Below are positions 15,299 through 24,579 of a DNA stretch of 64,000 bases, one piece after another. Location: assembly GCA_964570785.1 (NCBI GenBank), contig CAZMZG010000002.1:1-64000 (forward strand), in the 5' to 3' direction. How positions within the stretch are numbered: position 1 is the stretch's first letter; each line of letters starts with the position of its first letter. Under the pieces are notes generated by a model. It was not told the DNA's origin and searched no databases. It was given only the letters and a program-made list of their open reading frames with translations. The translations under genes were made by a program, and so were the position numbers. Origin of the DNA: Thermatribacter sp964570785. GTDB lineage: Bacteria > Atribacterota > Atribacteria > Atribacterales > Thermatribacteraceae.

Positions 15299-17536
15299 AT
15301 GACTAATTTAAAAATAAAGCTTTTGGTAGCTTCTTTTTTAAGTCTATTTTCAATATACCTTTTTCTGGCTCTCCTCTCTTTAGATGTCGGAATAATGGGT
15401 ACTTTCATAAAGGATAATTTGCTGAGAGCCCTGGGGCTGGGTAGTTATGTTGTGCCTTTTTACCTTGGCTACCTGGTAGTTGAGGTGTTTGTTTTCTCTC
15501 GTGCCCGGCGTTTCAGAACTTACAGCAGGTTAACTGCCCTGGTACTCTGGCTTGTGGTGTTTGCAACCCTTTGTCACCAGAAAAGCGAAGAGGCCTCTTT
15601 TTTTCTTTCCTATGGCTCTATGGGTGGCAAACTGGGGCAGTTGATCTACGATCGAACAGCTTATTACCTTGGAAAAGCAGGAACCTGGCTTTTGCTCCTC
15701 TCCATGGCTATTCTGGCCACCTACTTAGTAGAAGAGGGTAAAATATTTAGAAAAGCATACATGGGCCTGCGTAACATACATCACTGCTTTTTCAAAAAGG
15801 ATAGACAGTTCACAGGATTTCGCAGAAAACGCGCTATAGAAAAATTTAATCTTCAAAACGAAGAAAAAAGTACGCTAGAAGAAGCGATTACTGAAAGTCC
15901 AACTCTAAAAGAGACCTCTCTACCCAGTGCGATCTTCACAGAAGAAATATTTACCTTCACCGAAGAAAAACCGAATATTGCCAGTAAGCCTGAATCCCGA
16001 GCTGAAACCCTTGAAGAAAAGCTAACTCCCAAGTTTCTTGACAAAGATACTACAAAAAGAGAAAAACCTTCTCCCAAGCCTGGTTCAAAATCCAAAAAAA
16101 CAATTGACAACACCCAGAAAGCAGGATGGTCTCTTCCACCTACTCGTCTTCTGGACTACCACAGTAAAACCAGGGCAAAAGAGAAAACCTTTAAAACAGA
16201 CATCACCAAAAACATTCTTAAACTGGAACAAACCCTGTCTGAGTTTAGCGTACCAGGTAAAGTGATAAGTGTTCAGGTAGGTCCCACCATAACCAGGTAT
16301 GAATTCCAACCCGCCCCAGGAATAAAGGTTAATAAAATTGTTAACCTTTCTAATGATATAGCCCTGGCTTTTGCCACCGCAGCAGTAAGAATTGAGGCAC
16401 CCATACCTGGTAAAGCAGCAGTGGGAATAGAAATACCAAACAACCATAAAGAGATAGTTTCTCTTCGCGAGCTGGTGGAAAGCAACCAGTTTCAAGATAG
16501 CAGATCTCCCCTGCAGATCGCGCTTGGCAAAAGCGTTACCGGGGAACCTTTGATCTGGGATTTAAGAGAAGCTCCTCATCTTCTCATCGCCGGAGCCACG
16601 GGGTCTGGTAAAAGTGTATGCATTAATGCCATCCTGATGAGCCTACTTTTCAAAGCTGATCCCAACCAGCTACGCATAGCACTCGTAGACCCCAAACGGG
16701 TAGAGTTATCCATATACCAAGGGTTACCCCATCTTTGTGCCCCAGTGATTTCTAAAGTAAGAAAAACAGTAAAATTCTTAAAGTGGCTGTGTCGAGAAAT
16801 GGAGCAACGCTACGAAATGCTTTCTGAACTTTCAGTGCGCAATATTGAAGAATACAACTACCTTGTTGACGAAGAAGAGAGGTTGCCCTACGTGGTAATT
16901 GTAATCGATGAGCTGGCCGATTTGATGATGACAGCTTCGTCGGAAGTAGAAACCTCAATTTGTAGATTAGCCCAGATGGCCAGAGCCGTAGGCATGCATC
17001 TTGTGGTAGCTACTCAAAGACCTTCTGTAGACGTGATCACAGGCTTAATAAAGGCTAATTTTCCTTCAAGGCTTGCTTTTGCGGTATCCTCCCAGGCAGA
17101 TTCAAAAACCATTCTGGACGGGCCAGGAGCGGAAAAATTACTGGGAAACGGCGACTTTCTGTTCTCACCAGTAGGAGCTAACAAGCCCATCCGGGGACAG
17201 GGAAGTTTCGTGTCCACTCATGAAGCCAAACGAGTAATCGAACACTGGCTTGCCCAGAAAGAAAAAGGCAGGGTTTTCTATTCTTTTGATTTTACTCCTC
17301 GAGAAGAAGTGCTGGAAGAGAGTTCAGAAGAAGATGAATTATATCAGGAAGCAGTCAGAGTGGTCGTTGAAGCAGGAAGAGCCTCAACGTCTCTTCTGCA
17401 AAGAAGGCTGAGAATAGGATTTAACAGAGCTGCCAGAATAATAGAAAAAATGGAAAAAGAAGGTATAGTTGGCCCCTATGAGGGCAGTAAGTCCAGAAAG
17501 GTAATGATTGGGAAAAAGGATGACTACAATGCCTGA
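15299..17536 (+). CDS. ftsK: DNA translocase FtsK/SpoIIIE
   Basis: FtsK pumps DNA through the division septum and aids dimer resolution. The 745-aa protein has four N-terminal membrane helices (about 7-25, 40-63, 76-93, 121-138), a charged linker (about 150-300), the motor domain with Walker A GATGSGKS at 432-439 and Walker B VVIVIDELADLM, and a C-terminal gamma winged helix (about 675-740) that reads KOPS-like sites. ATG 15299 has no clear Shine-Dalgarno. It overlaps the next gene by 17 bases. Confidence 0.95.
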   Translation: MTNLKIKLLVASFLSLFSIYLFLALLSLDVGIMGTFIKDNLLRALGLGSYVVPFYLGYLVVEVFVFSRARRFRTYSRLTALVLWLVVFATLCHQKSEEASFFLSYGSMGGKLGQLIYDRTAYYLGKAGTWLLLLSMAILATYLVEEGKIFRKAYMGLRNIHHCFFKKDRQFTGFRRKRAIEKFNLQNEEKSTLEEAITESPTLKETSLPSAIFTEEIFTFTEEKPNIASKPESRAETLEEKLTPKFLDKDTTKREKPSPKPGSKSKKTIDNTQKAGWSLPPTRLLDYHSKTRAKEKTFKTDITKNILKLEQTLSEFSVPGKVISVQVGPTITRYEFQPAPGIKVNKIVNLSNDIALAFATAAVRIEAPIPGKAAVGIEIPNNHKEIVSLRELVESNQFQDSRSPLQIALGKSVTGEPLIWDLREAPHLLIAGATGSGKSVCINAILMSLLFKADPNQLRIALVDPKRVELSIYQGLPHLCAPVISKVRKTVKFLKWLCREMEQRYEMLSELSVRNIEEYNYLVDEEERLPYVVIVIDELADLMMTASSEVETSICRLAQMARAVGMHLVVATQRPSVDVITGLIKANFPSRLAFAVSSQADSKTILDGPGAEKLLGNGDFLFSPVGANKPIRGQGSFVSTHEAKRVIEHWLAQKEKGRVFYSFDFTPREEVLEESSEEDELYQEAVRVVVEAGRASTSLLQRRLRIGFNRAARIIEKMEKEGIVGPYEGSKSRKVMIGKKDDYNA

Positions 17537-18287
17537 TTGGGGAAATAACCTGGGTATAGGAGCAACACTGAGAAACAAAAGAGAAGAAAAGGGTATCACC
17601 CTTGAAGAGGTTCAGGAAAACACCTTTATTCTTAAAAGATACCTGGAAGCTATAGAAGAAGAGAAATGGAACGAATTACCTGGAGAAGCTTACACAATTG
17701 GTTACCTCAGGGCTTATAGTCGTTTTCTGGGCCTGGACCCAGAACCTATCATTGCTTCCTTTAAGGAAAGAGAGAGAAACGAAAAGAAAGTTCACCAGGA
17801 TTTCCAAAAGAAGCCCAAATCAGGAACTATAAACTCAAGAAAAATGCGAACGGTACGCATCTTTCTATTCACCTGTGTGGTAGCAGCAGCTGCACTAGGT
17901 ATCATTCTTATATTCTATAACTCCGCAACTATTTCTGATCAATCTACCGCCATAGAAGTACAGCAAGTTGGAAATAACATAGCAAGCACCGAAAGTGCTG
18001 AAATTGAAGAAGAAATCCTCCCGGAAGAAAGCCCACCCCTACCAGAACCTCAGGCACTTTCTATCACTCTCTTACCTGAAGACTTGGCCTGGATAGAAGT
18101 GAAATCCGAGGGTAAAACAGTCTTTAAGGGAGTACTCATCCCCGGCAAAAAATACCTTTTGCGAAGCTTTACTCCGATAACAGTTGTTGGCCGAGAAGGC
18201 AACAGGGTAAAAATCATAGACCAGTTTGGTAACCAAGGATATCTATCTGAGAGCGCAGGAGAATTTGCGCGGAGCTTCGCTCCATGA
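17520..18287 (+). CDS. RodZ-like helix-turn-helix membrane protein
   Basis: This protein has the RodZ/YmfM architecture: an N-terminal Cro-like HTH (LGATLRNKREEKGITLEEV, then ELPGEAYTIGYLRAYSRFLG), a basic linker, one membrane helix (about residues 117-139), a Glu/Pro-rich stretch, and a C-terminal beta-rich DUF4115-like domain outside the membrane (AWIEVKSEGKTVFKGVLIPG). RodZ links MreB to the wall elongation machinery; no mreB is in this window. The start could be ATG 17520 or ATG 17529. It ends in an ATGA overlap with rimO, an order also seen in Firmicutes near ymfM. Confidence 0.85.
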   Translation: MTTMPDWGNNLGIGATLRNKREEKGITLEEVQENTFILKRYLEAIEEEKWNELPGEAYTIGYLRAYSRFLGLDPEPIIASFKERERNEKKVHQDFQKKPKSGTINSRKMRTVRIFLFTCVVAAAALGIILIFYNSATISDQSTAIEVQQVGNNIASTESAEIEEEILPEESPPLPEPQALSITLLPEDLAWIEVKSEGKTVFKGVLIPGKKYLLRSFTPITVVGREGNRVKIIDQFGNQGYLSESAGEFARSFAP

Positions 18288-19627
18288 GGAAAGTAGCCCT
18301 TATTTCCCTGGGTTGTGATAAAAACCTGGTAGACTCCGAAATAATCCTGGGCAAACTTCTGACTCGGGAACCATGTGCTCTGGTGTCTCCTGAAGAAGCA
18401 GAGCTTGTTATCCTCAACACCTGTGCTTTTATTGAGGAAGCCTGTCGGGAAAGTGAATCTTGGATTGAAAAGATTGTGAAACTCAAGAAACAACACCGAA
18501 CTAAGAAAATCATTGTCGCGGGCTGTTATGCCCAGCGCTTCCAAGATAAGGTGACCTCTGTCTATCCAGAAGTAGATCTCTGGGTGGGCGTAAACAATTT
18601 TCCGGATCTACCATACTTACTCGAAAAAGCACCTTCAAAAAAGGTTATCACAGACGGTCCCCTCTACCTGTATGACCACACTACAGAAAGAATTATTTCC
18701 GGACCTTCTTATCTGAGCTTTTTAAAAATAGCTGAGGGATGTAACAATCGCTGCAGCTTTTGTGTAATCCCTGCCATCAGGGGTCCTCTACGCAGCAGAA
18801 GCATTGATTCCATCACCAAAGAAGTTGAAAACCTTCTGGAGCTGGGAGTGAAAGAAATTATCCTGATTGCCCAAGATACCGCTTCCTACGGTATTGACCT
18901 TTGCAAAAAGAGGGCCTTGCCAGAATTACTGAAAACTCTCGACCAGCTTCTTTCCTCAGAACACTGGTTAAGAATACTGTATTTCTCTCCCCAGGGTCTT
19001 AACGAGGAATTCCTCGAAGCATTTGCAAACAGTAAAAGAGTGGTCAAATACCTGGACATTCCTTTACAACATGTAGACCCGGATATCCTTGTCAAAATGA
19101 ACCGTTCACCACAAATTGAAAAAACGTTTGACTTTTTGAAAATAATGCGAAAGAACATACCCCAGCTGTTCTTAAGAACTACTTTTATGGTGGGCTTTCC
19201 AGGTGAAAGCGATGCGTCTTTTCAGAAAATACTCCTAGCCATGGAAGAATTTTCCTTTGAAAGAGCAGGAGTATTTGCTTACTCCGAACAGGAAGAAACA
19301 CCAGCATCCAGGTTATTTCCAAAAGTACCAGCCGAGCTAAAGATCCAGAGATTAAAAGCCATCAAGAAGAAACAGGAAGAAATAATGAAGAAACGCCATC
19401 AGGGCTTGGTAGGGAGCAAAATCGAGGTTATCATTGAAGAGGGTCCTTTTTCAGAAAAAAACGGCTCTTCCGAAATGTTTTATTATTTAGGAAGAAGTTA
19501 TGGAGATGCGCCTGAGGTTGATTGCGAAGTAAAAATTAAAACCAGGAACAAATACCTTAAACCAGGAACTATTGATGAAATGAAAGTTACTACTGGTAAA
19601 ACTTATCTTCTGGAGGGTGAACTTTGA
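18284..19627 (+). CDS. rimO: Ribosomal protein S12 methylthiotransferase RimO
   Basis: RimO is a radical-SAM enzyme that adds a methylthio group to an Asp of S12. The first cluster ligands are C11 (LGCDKN), C47 (LNTCAF) and C81 (VAGCYAQ); the radical-SAM cluster is C153, C157, C160 in EGCNNRCSFC. The SLGCDKNLVDSE start and IPAIRGPLRSR separate RimO from MiaB, which is encoded separately at 25784. A TRAM domain closes the 447 aa. It overlaps rodZ and cinA by 4 bases each. Confidence 0.94.
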   Translation: MRKVALISLGCDKNLVDSEIILGKLLTREPCALVSPEEAELVILNTCAFIEEACRESESWIEKIVKLKKQHRTKKIIVAGCYAQRFQDKVTSVYPEVDLWVGVNNFPDLPYLLEKAPSKKVITDGPLYLYDHTTERIISGPSYLSFLKIAEGCNNRCSFCVIPAIRGPLRSRSIDSITKEVENLLELGVKEIILIAQDTASYGIDLCKKRALPELLKTLDQLLSSEHWLRILYFSPQGLNEEFLEAFANSKRVVKYLDIPLQHVDPDILVKMNRSPQIEKTFDFLKIMRKNIPQLFLRTTFMVGFPGESDASFQKILLAMEEFSFERAGVFAYSEQEETPASRLFPKVPAELKIQRLKAIKKKQEEIMKKRHQGLVGSKIEVIIEEGPFSEKNGSSEMFYYLGRSYGDAPEVDCEVKIKTRNKYLKPGTIDEMKVTTGKTYLLEGEL

Positions 19628-20886
19628 AGGCGGCTATTCTTTGCATAGGAACCGAGTTGAGTACCAACATGGTCAAAGATAGCAATGCAGAGTTTCTGAG
19701 AAGCAAATTTTTAGACAGAGGAATACTGACTGAATATACCATATTCGTACCCGACAACAAAGAAACCATTATCAAGGCTTTGCGTTTCTTGGTTCGAAAA
19801 GAAGAGGTACAGTTCGTGGTAGTTAGTGGTGGCCTGGGACCCACCGAAGATGACATTACTCGCGAAGCTGTAGCCGATACTTTTTCAAAAGAACTGGTTT
19901 TTTCGCCTCAAGCCTGGGAAGAGATCAAAAGAATATATTTTGGTATCAGGAAAAAAGAACCCCCCGAAAGCAACAGGAAGCAAGCCTTAATACCAGAAGG
20001 AGCCTTAATGCTCCAAAACAAAGTTGGCACTGCTCCAGGCTTTTTGATTTGGGAAGGAAACAAAAAGATATTTGTCATTCCGGGTGTTCCCCAGGAAGTA
20101 GAATTTTTCTGGCACTACATAGACGAACAGATCAGCAGCGTCCAGCCCAGTTTCTTTAAAACTGAAACCCTAAAATTCTGCGCTATAGGAGAATCTGAGC
20201 TGGCCAGCCAGCTTCAAGGCTTCCTTGTAGATCTACCCCCGGAAGTTAGTCCAGCTTTTATACCCCGTTCTGGCGAAGTCTGGTTTTACCTCTATGCTTT
20301 TAAAAATCCTTTATCAGAAGAAAACCAAGAAATTCAGAAAGTAATAAAAAACATAAAGCAGCACTTTAAAGATAGGCTTTTTTCAGCATATGCGGAAACT
20401 TTAGAAGCAGCGGTAGGCAGGTTTTTAAACAAAAACCAGCTCACCATAGCCACCGCAGAATCCTGTACCGGAGGTCTGCTGGCAAACCGCATAACCAACG
20501 TGCCTGGTAGCTCTTCCTATTTTAAACGAGGATACGTAGTATACAGCAATCAATCCAAAATAGAGGATCTGGATGTCCCAGCTACAGTGATAAATAGCCA
20601 TGGTGCAGTGAGTGAAAAAGTAGCTTCTCTTCTTGCTCAAAACGTTGCCCAAAAAGCCAAAAGCGATATCGGAATAGGAATAACTGGTATCGCTGGACCC
20701 AGCGGGGGTTCTGAGCTTAAACCCGTAGGTTTAGTGTATATAGGAATCTCCTGGGGAGGACACTTGGAGGTGCACAGGTACCAGTTTCACGGAGAAAGAA
20801 GATCCATAAAGTTCCGAACTACGCAGGAAGCATTATCCCAGCTTTTCCTCCTTCTTTCTAAGAGGTGCTCCAGCAATGAAAAATGA
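19624..20886 (+). CDS. cinA: CinA family protein (nicotinamide-nucleotide amidase domain)
   Basis: The 420-aa protein has an N-terminal MoCF/MPT-binding domain (ILCIGTELSTNMVKDSNAEF, VVSGGLGPTEDDITREAVA, IPGVPQEVEFFW) and a C-terminal CinA/PncC domain from about 265 (ATAESCTGGLLANRIT, GIGITGIAGPSGGS). PncC-type domains deamidate nicotinamide mononucleotide; the N-terminal domain acts as a pyrophosphatase in some members. The start is TTG 19624 with GGAGG upstream, overlapping rimO by 4 bases. The cinA-recA linkage is common, but here thpR lies between. Confidence 0.93.
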   Translation: MKAAILCIGTELSTNMVKDSNAEFLRSKFLDRGILTEYTIFVPDNKETIIKALRFLVRKEEVQFVVVSGGLGPTEDDITREAVADTFSKELVFSPQAWEEIKRIYFGIRKKEPPESNRKQALIPEGALMLQNKVGTAPGFLIWEGNKKIFVIPGVPQEVEFFWHYIDEQISSVQPSFFKTETLKFCAIGESELASQLQGFLVDLPPEVSPAFIPRSGEVWFYLYAFKNPLSEENQEIQKVIKNIKQHFKDRLFSAYAETLEAAVGRFLNKNQLTIATAESCTGGLLANRITNVPGSSSYFKRGYVVYSNQSKIEDLDVPATVINSHGAVSEKVASLLAQNVAQKAKSDIGIGITGIAGPSGGSELKPVGLVYIGISWGGHLEVHRYQFHGERRSIKFRTTQEALSQLFLLLSKRCSSNEK

Positions 20887-21445
20887 GACAACCTTAAGAT
20901 GCTTTATTGCCCTGGACCTTGAAGAAGCTGCAAAAGAGGTTATAGCAAGGTTTATCGGAAATGCTAAAAGTCTTTTTCCTGAAGCAAAATGGGTTGATGC
21001 TCAACAAACGCACCTCACTTTACGCTTCTTTGGAGCCATGAATAGTGACCAGCTTCCACTCCTGTCCAGCATCACCAAGCAAATAGCTGCCTCCTTCCAG
21101 GCAATACCGGCGCTCATCAGCAGGGTTGGGGTCTTTCCAGAACCGAAAAGAGCAAGAGTCATCTGGATGGGCTTTGATGCTCAAGCAGAAAGCAAAATCA
21201 AGGAGCTCGCTGAGGAATTGAACCATAAACTATGGGAATCCCTCAAAATTGAAGCGGAAGAAAAATCTTTTGTTCCTCACATAACTATAGCTCGCCTTCG
21301 GAAACCCAAAAAGGTGGTCATAGAAAACCTCCATCTACCAGAAAGTATACCAACCAACCTTTATCGAATAACGATATACAAAAGCACCTTAACTCCTCGT
21401 GGCCCTATCTACAGTGAATTAAGCTTCCATCCTTTAAAGAGGTGA
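20876..21445 (+). CDS. thpR: RNA 2',3'-cyclic phosphodiesterase ThpR (LigT family)
   Basis: This 2H phosphoesterase has the paired catalytic motifs HLTL (H46-L49, in TQQ-H context) and HITI near residue 134, with RCFIALDL at the start and RVIWMGFD in the middle. Members hydrolyse 2',3'-cyclic phosphates to 2'-phosphates and can ligate tRNA halves in vitro; the in vivo role is unsettled. ATG 20876 follows AGAGGTG and overlaps cinA by 11 bases. It sits 7 bases ahead of recA. Confidence 0.92.
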   Translation: MKNETTLRCFIALDLEEAAKEVIARFIGNAKSLFPEAKWVDAQQTHLTLRFFGAMNSDQLPLLSSITKQIAASFQAIPALISRVGVFPEPKRARVIWMGFDAQAESKIKELAEELNHKLWESLKIEAEEKSFVPHITIARLRKPKKVVIENLHLPESIPTNLYRITIYKSTLTPRGPIYSELSFHPLKR

Positions 21446-21452
21446 TAAAAAA

Positions 21453-22511
21453 TTGAGCGAACGTGATGAAATGGTTAAACAGGCCATAAGTAATCTGGAA
21501 AGAAAATACGGCAAGGGTGTGATTATGCCTTTCGGCAAGGGTCTGATAGTAAGCGATGTCGAAGTAATCAAAACTGGCTCCATCTTATTAAACATAGCTC
21601 TGGGAGTGGGTGGCCTGCCCCGGGGTAGGATAATCGAGATTTTTGGTCCCGAAGCTTCAGGGAAAACAACCCTCGCCCTGCACGCTATCGCTGAAGCCCA
21701 AAAAAAGGGAGGTCTTGCAGTTTTTGTAGATGCGGAACACGCTCTGGACCCTACCTATGCTCAGAAAATTGGCGTTCAGACCGACAAGCTCCTCTTAGCT
21801 CAGCCTACTACTGCAGAAGAAGCTATCGACATAGTTGACGCGCTTACTCGAAGCGGGGGGATAGATATAATTGTTCTCGACTCGGTAGCTGCGTTAGTAC
21901 CTAAAGCGGAGCTCGATGGTGGTATCGACGAAGCAAGCATAGGTCTTCAGGCCCGTATGATGTCCCAGGCTCTGAGAATCATAACTGGTTACATCAGCAA
22001 GACTAAAACAGTAGTAATCTTTGTTAATCAGCTGCGTGAAAAAATAAGGATGGGTTTTGGATACGGACCTACTGAAACCACTCCCGGAGGTAGAGCCTTA
22101 AAATTTTATGCCAGTGTCAGAATAGACGTCCGTAGAAAAGCTTACATTAACCAAGGTGGCGAAACCATCGGCGCCCAAACTGTGGTAAAGGTTGTTAAGA
22201 ACAAGTTGGCTCCACCCTTCAAATCAGCCGAGATAGACTTATTCTATGGAGAAGGCATATGCAGAGAATCTGAAATATTTGCCCTGGGGGAAACAACTAA
22301 GATTATCAAAAAGTCAGGAAGCTGGTATTCCTTTGAAGATTACAGATTAGGGCAGGGCAGAGAGAATGCCCGTCAATTTCTGAAAGAAAACCCGGAAGTG
22401 GCCGATAAAATTCTCCACCAGGCTCTGAATGAGCTCGGGATCGACCCCCGCATAGCCTTGAATGAAACCGGAAACAATAAAGAAGCCGATGAAGCCAAAA
22501 AAGAATCTTGA
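21453..22511 (+). CDS. recA: Recombinase RecA
   Basis: RecA forms the strand-exchange filament and stimulates LexA-type self-cleavage. The 352-aa protein has Walker A GPEASGKT at 65-72, FVDAEHALDP, Walker B IIVLDSVAALVPKAE, and the L2-region FVNQLREKIRMGFGYGPTET. The start is TTG 21453 with AGAGGTGAT upstream. No recognisable LexA box is seen in the 7-base gap, so any SOS control would act farther upstream. It overlaps recX by 50 bases. Confidence 0.97.
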   Translation: MSERDEMVKQAISNLERKYGKGVIMPFGKGLIVSDVEVIKTGSILLNIALGVGGLPRGRIIEIFGPEASGKTTLALHAIAEAQKKGGLAVFVDAEHALDPTYAQKIGVQTDKLLLAQPTTAEEAIDIVDALTRSGGIDIIVLDSVAALVPKAELDGGIDEASIGLQARMMSQALRIITGYISKTKTVVIFVNQLREKIRMGFGYGPTETTPGGRALKFYASVRIDVRRKAYINQGGETIGAQTVVKVVKNKLAPPFKSAEIDLFYGEGICRESEIFALGETTKIIKKSGSWYSFEDYRLGQGRENARQFLKENPEVADKILHQALNELGIDPRIALNETGNNKEADEAKKES

Positions 22512-22956
22512 TCCGCTTAAAAGAAGCATAAAATTTTTATCCCAAAGGATGCTCACTGAAAAGCAACTAAAAGACAAGTTGCAAAAAGAAAATCTGGACT
22601 ATCAAAAAACGGAAGAAGCAATCAAAAAACTTAAAGAGTGGGGTTACCTCGATGACAGGAAATACCTGGAGGAATACCTAAGAAGCAAAAGAAATACCAA
22701 ATCCTGGGGATACTGGAAAATAAGGGAAAAGCTCAAGGAGAAGGGATTGTCGAACGACCTTCTTAGGTTGTTGCGGGAGCTCTATCCTCTGGAAGAGGAA
22801 ATCCAAGATGCTAAACGCCTGTTGGAAAGCTGGACAACCAATTCTTCCGAGATGGACCAAGCCCAGCTGTTACGGAAGTTAGCAGGCAAGGGATTTAGCC
22901 ATGAAGCCATTCGGGAAGCCTGGCAGCGCTATCAGGAAGATTCACCATTTCCTTGA
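22462..22956 (+). CDS. recX: Regulatory protein RecX
   Basis: RecX binds and restrains RecA filaments. The 164-aa protein is built of three-helix repeats typical of the family: RMLTEKQLKDKLQKENLDYQ, IKKLKEWGYLDDRKYLEEYL and LLRKLAGKGFSHEAIREAWQ. ATG 22462 lies inside the recA end; a second in-frame ATG at 22489 is also possible. The position directly after recA supports the call. The rny promoter begins at its stop codon. Confidence 0.88.
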   Translation: MKPETIKKPMKPKKNLDPLKRSIKFLSQRMLTEKQLKDKLQKENLDYQKTEEAIKKLKEWGYLDDRKYLEEYLRSKRNTKSWGYWKIREKLKEKGLSNDLLRLLRELYPLEEEIQDAKRLLESWTTNSSEMDQAQLLRKLAGKGFSHEAIREAWQRYQEDSPFP

Positions 22957-22981
22957 CTTAAGCTGGTCAGGCCATTAGAAT
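22953..22981 (+). promoter_or_regulatory. Sigma-A type promoter for rny-ymdB
   Basis: TTGACT at 22953-22958, an exact 17-base spacer, then TAGAAT at 22976-22981: 5 of 6 matches in each box. It overlaps the recX stop and predicts a start near 22988, with a ~50-base leader before rny. This is the best promoter match in the window. Confidence 0.68.
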
Positions 22982-23037
22982 TATTCTCACAACACTTTCT
23001 GCGTACATTGAAAAGTGAATAAGGGGTGAACACAATT

Positions 23038-24567
23038 ATGTTTTTGGCATATATATTGTTAGGAATTGCGGTAGGAATCATAGCGGGAATGTACCTTAAA
23101 ACTTTGCAATCCAAAATTCTTGAGCAGCGAACTTCCAAATGTGCACAGGAAATCCTTGAAGCGGCACAAAAAGAAGCAGAAAACCTAAAAAAAGAGACTT
23201 TGCTTGCTGCCAAAGAAGAAATTTTGAAAGAGAAACAATCGCTGGAAGAAGAAATACAACGCAAACGTCGAGAGCTTCAAAATTTTGAAAGTCGTCTTTT
23301 ACGTAGAGAAGAAAATCTCGAGCGCAAAATAGAGCAACTGGAAAAAAAGGAAAACCAGCTGAACGAGCTTTTAAAGGAAACTGAAAAAATAAAGCAGGAA
23401 ACTGAAAAACTTAAGGAAAAGGAGATACAGGAATTGCACCGCATTGCCAACCTTTCCTGGGAAGAAGCTCGCCAAGAAGTTCTAAGCAGAGTCGAAAAAA
23501 CTCTGGAACACGAAGTTGGTCTAAAAATAAAAGAAGCAGAAGAGCAGGCCAAAAAAGAATCAGAGAGAATCGCGCGAGAAATAGTTACTCAGGCCATTCA
23601 GCGTTATGCAGCTGATTTTACTGCTGAAAATACAGTGTCCGTGGTAACTCTTCCCAGTGATGAAATGAAAGGTAGGATTATCGGTAGAGAAGGACGAAAC
23701 ATACGCACTTTTGAAATGATAACCGGCGTGGATCTAATCATTGATGATACACCCGAAGCAGTTATTATTTCCTGTTTTGACCCTATCCGCAGGGAAATTG
23801 CTCGTATAGCACTGGAAAAACTAATCCTGGATGGAAGAATACATCCAGCCAGGATTGAAGAACTGGTTGAGAAAGCAAAAATACAAGTTGAAGAAAAGAT
23901 GCTTCAGGAAGGAGAACAGGCACTATTCGATACTGGCATTAAGAATGTGCATCCAGAAATAGTTAAACTGCTTGGTAAATTATATTTCCGTACCAGTTAT
24001 GGACAAAATGTGCTCCAACATTCAAAAGAGGTAGCCCACCTGGCCGCCCTCATGGCGGCCGAACTGGGAGCCAGGGTAAATGTAGCTAAAAGGGCAGGGC
24101 TTTTGCATGACATTGGTAAAGCTCTGGATCATGAAATTGAGGGTCCCCACGCACTTATAGGTGCAGATGTGGCCCGACGTTATGGAGAAAAAGAGGAAAT
24201 CATAAATGCAATAGAATCTCACCATGGAGAAGCAGAGCCTGGGAGCATTGAAGCGGTTCTGGTGCAAGCTGCGGATGCCATTTCTGCATCGAGACCTGGT
24301 GCGAGACGTGAAAGTCTTGAAGTATACATCAAAAGATTGGAACAGCTGGAAAAAATAGCCAGTTCTTTTGAGGGTGTTGAAAAATCTTATGCCATCCAAG
24401 CAGGTAGAGAAGTGCGCATTATTGTGAAACCGGAAAAGTTGAATGATGTTCAGGCTGCCAAATTAGCTTATGAAGTGGTAAAAAGAATAGAAAAAGAGCT
24501 TGAATACCCAGGACAAATCAAAGTTACTGTGATCAGAGAAACCAGGGCAGTAGAATATGCCAAATAA
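23038..24567 (+). CDS. rny: Ribonuclease Y
   Basis: RNase Y is the membrane-anchored endoribonuclease that starts mRNA decay in many bacteria lacking RNase E. Seen: an N-terminal membrane helix (about 2-21), a long coiled coil (about 30-205), a KH domain (MKGRIIGREGRNIRTFE), and an HD domain with HSKEVAHLAALMAAELG and LLHDIGKALDHE. ATG 23038 is preferred over GTG 23026 because GGGGTG at 23023-23028 serves as its Shine-Dalgarno; this gives 509 aa. Followed 12 bases later by ymdB, as in Bacillus. Confidence 0.96.
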   Translation: MFLAYILLGIAVGIIAGMYLKTLQSKILEQRTSKCAQEILEAAQKEAENLKKETLLAAKEEILKEKQSLEEEIQRKRRELQNFESRLLRREENLERKIEQLEKKENQLNELLKETEKIKQETEKLKEKEIQELHRIANLSWEEARQEVLSRVEKTLEHEVGLKIKEAEEQAKKESERIAREIVTQAIQRYAADFTAENTVSVVTLPSDEMKGRIIGREGRNIRTFEMITGVDLIIDDTPEAVIISCFDPIRREIARIALEKLILDGRIHPARIEELVEKAKIQVEEKMLQEGEQALFDTGIKNVHPEIVKLLGKLYFRTSYGQNVLQHSKEVAHLAALMAAELGARVNVAKRAGLLHDIGKALDHEIEGPHALIGADVARRYGEKEEIINAIESHHGEAEPGSIEAVLVQAADAISASRPGARRESLEVYIKRLEQLEKIASSFEGVEKSYAIQAGREVRIIVKPEKLNDVQAAKLAYEVVKRIEKELEYPGQIKVTVIRETRAVEYAK

Positions 24568-24579
24568 AGAGGGATTTAT

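Noticed and set aside
23277..23552. Leftward ORF inside rny
   Set aside because: Ser/Phe-rich antisense shadow of the rny coiled coil with no ribosome site or family resemblance; many similar antisense frames were discarded for the same reason.
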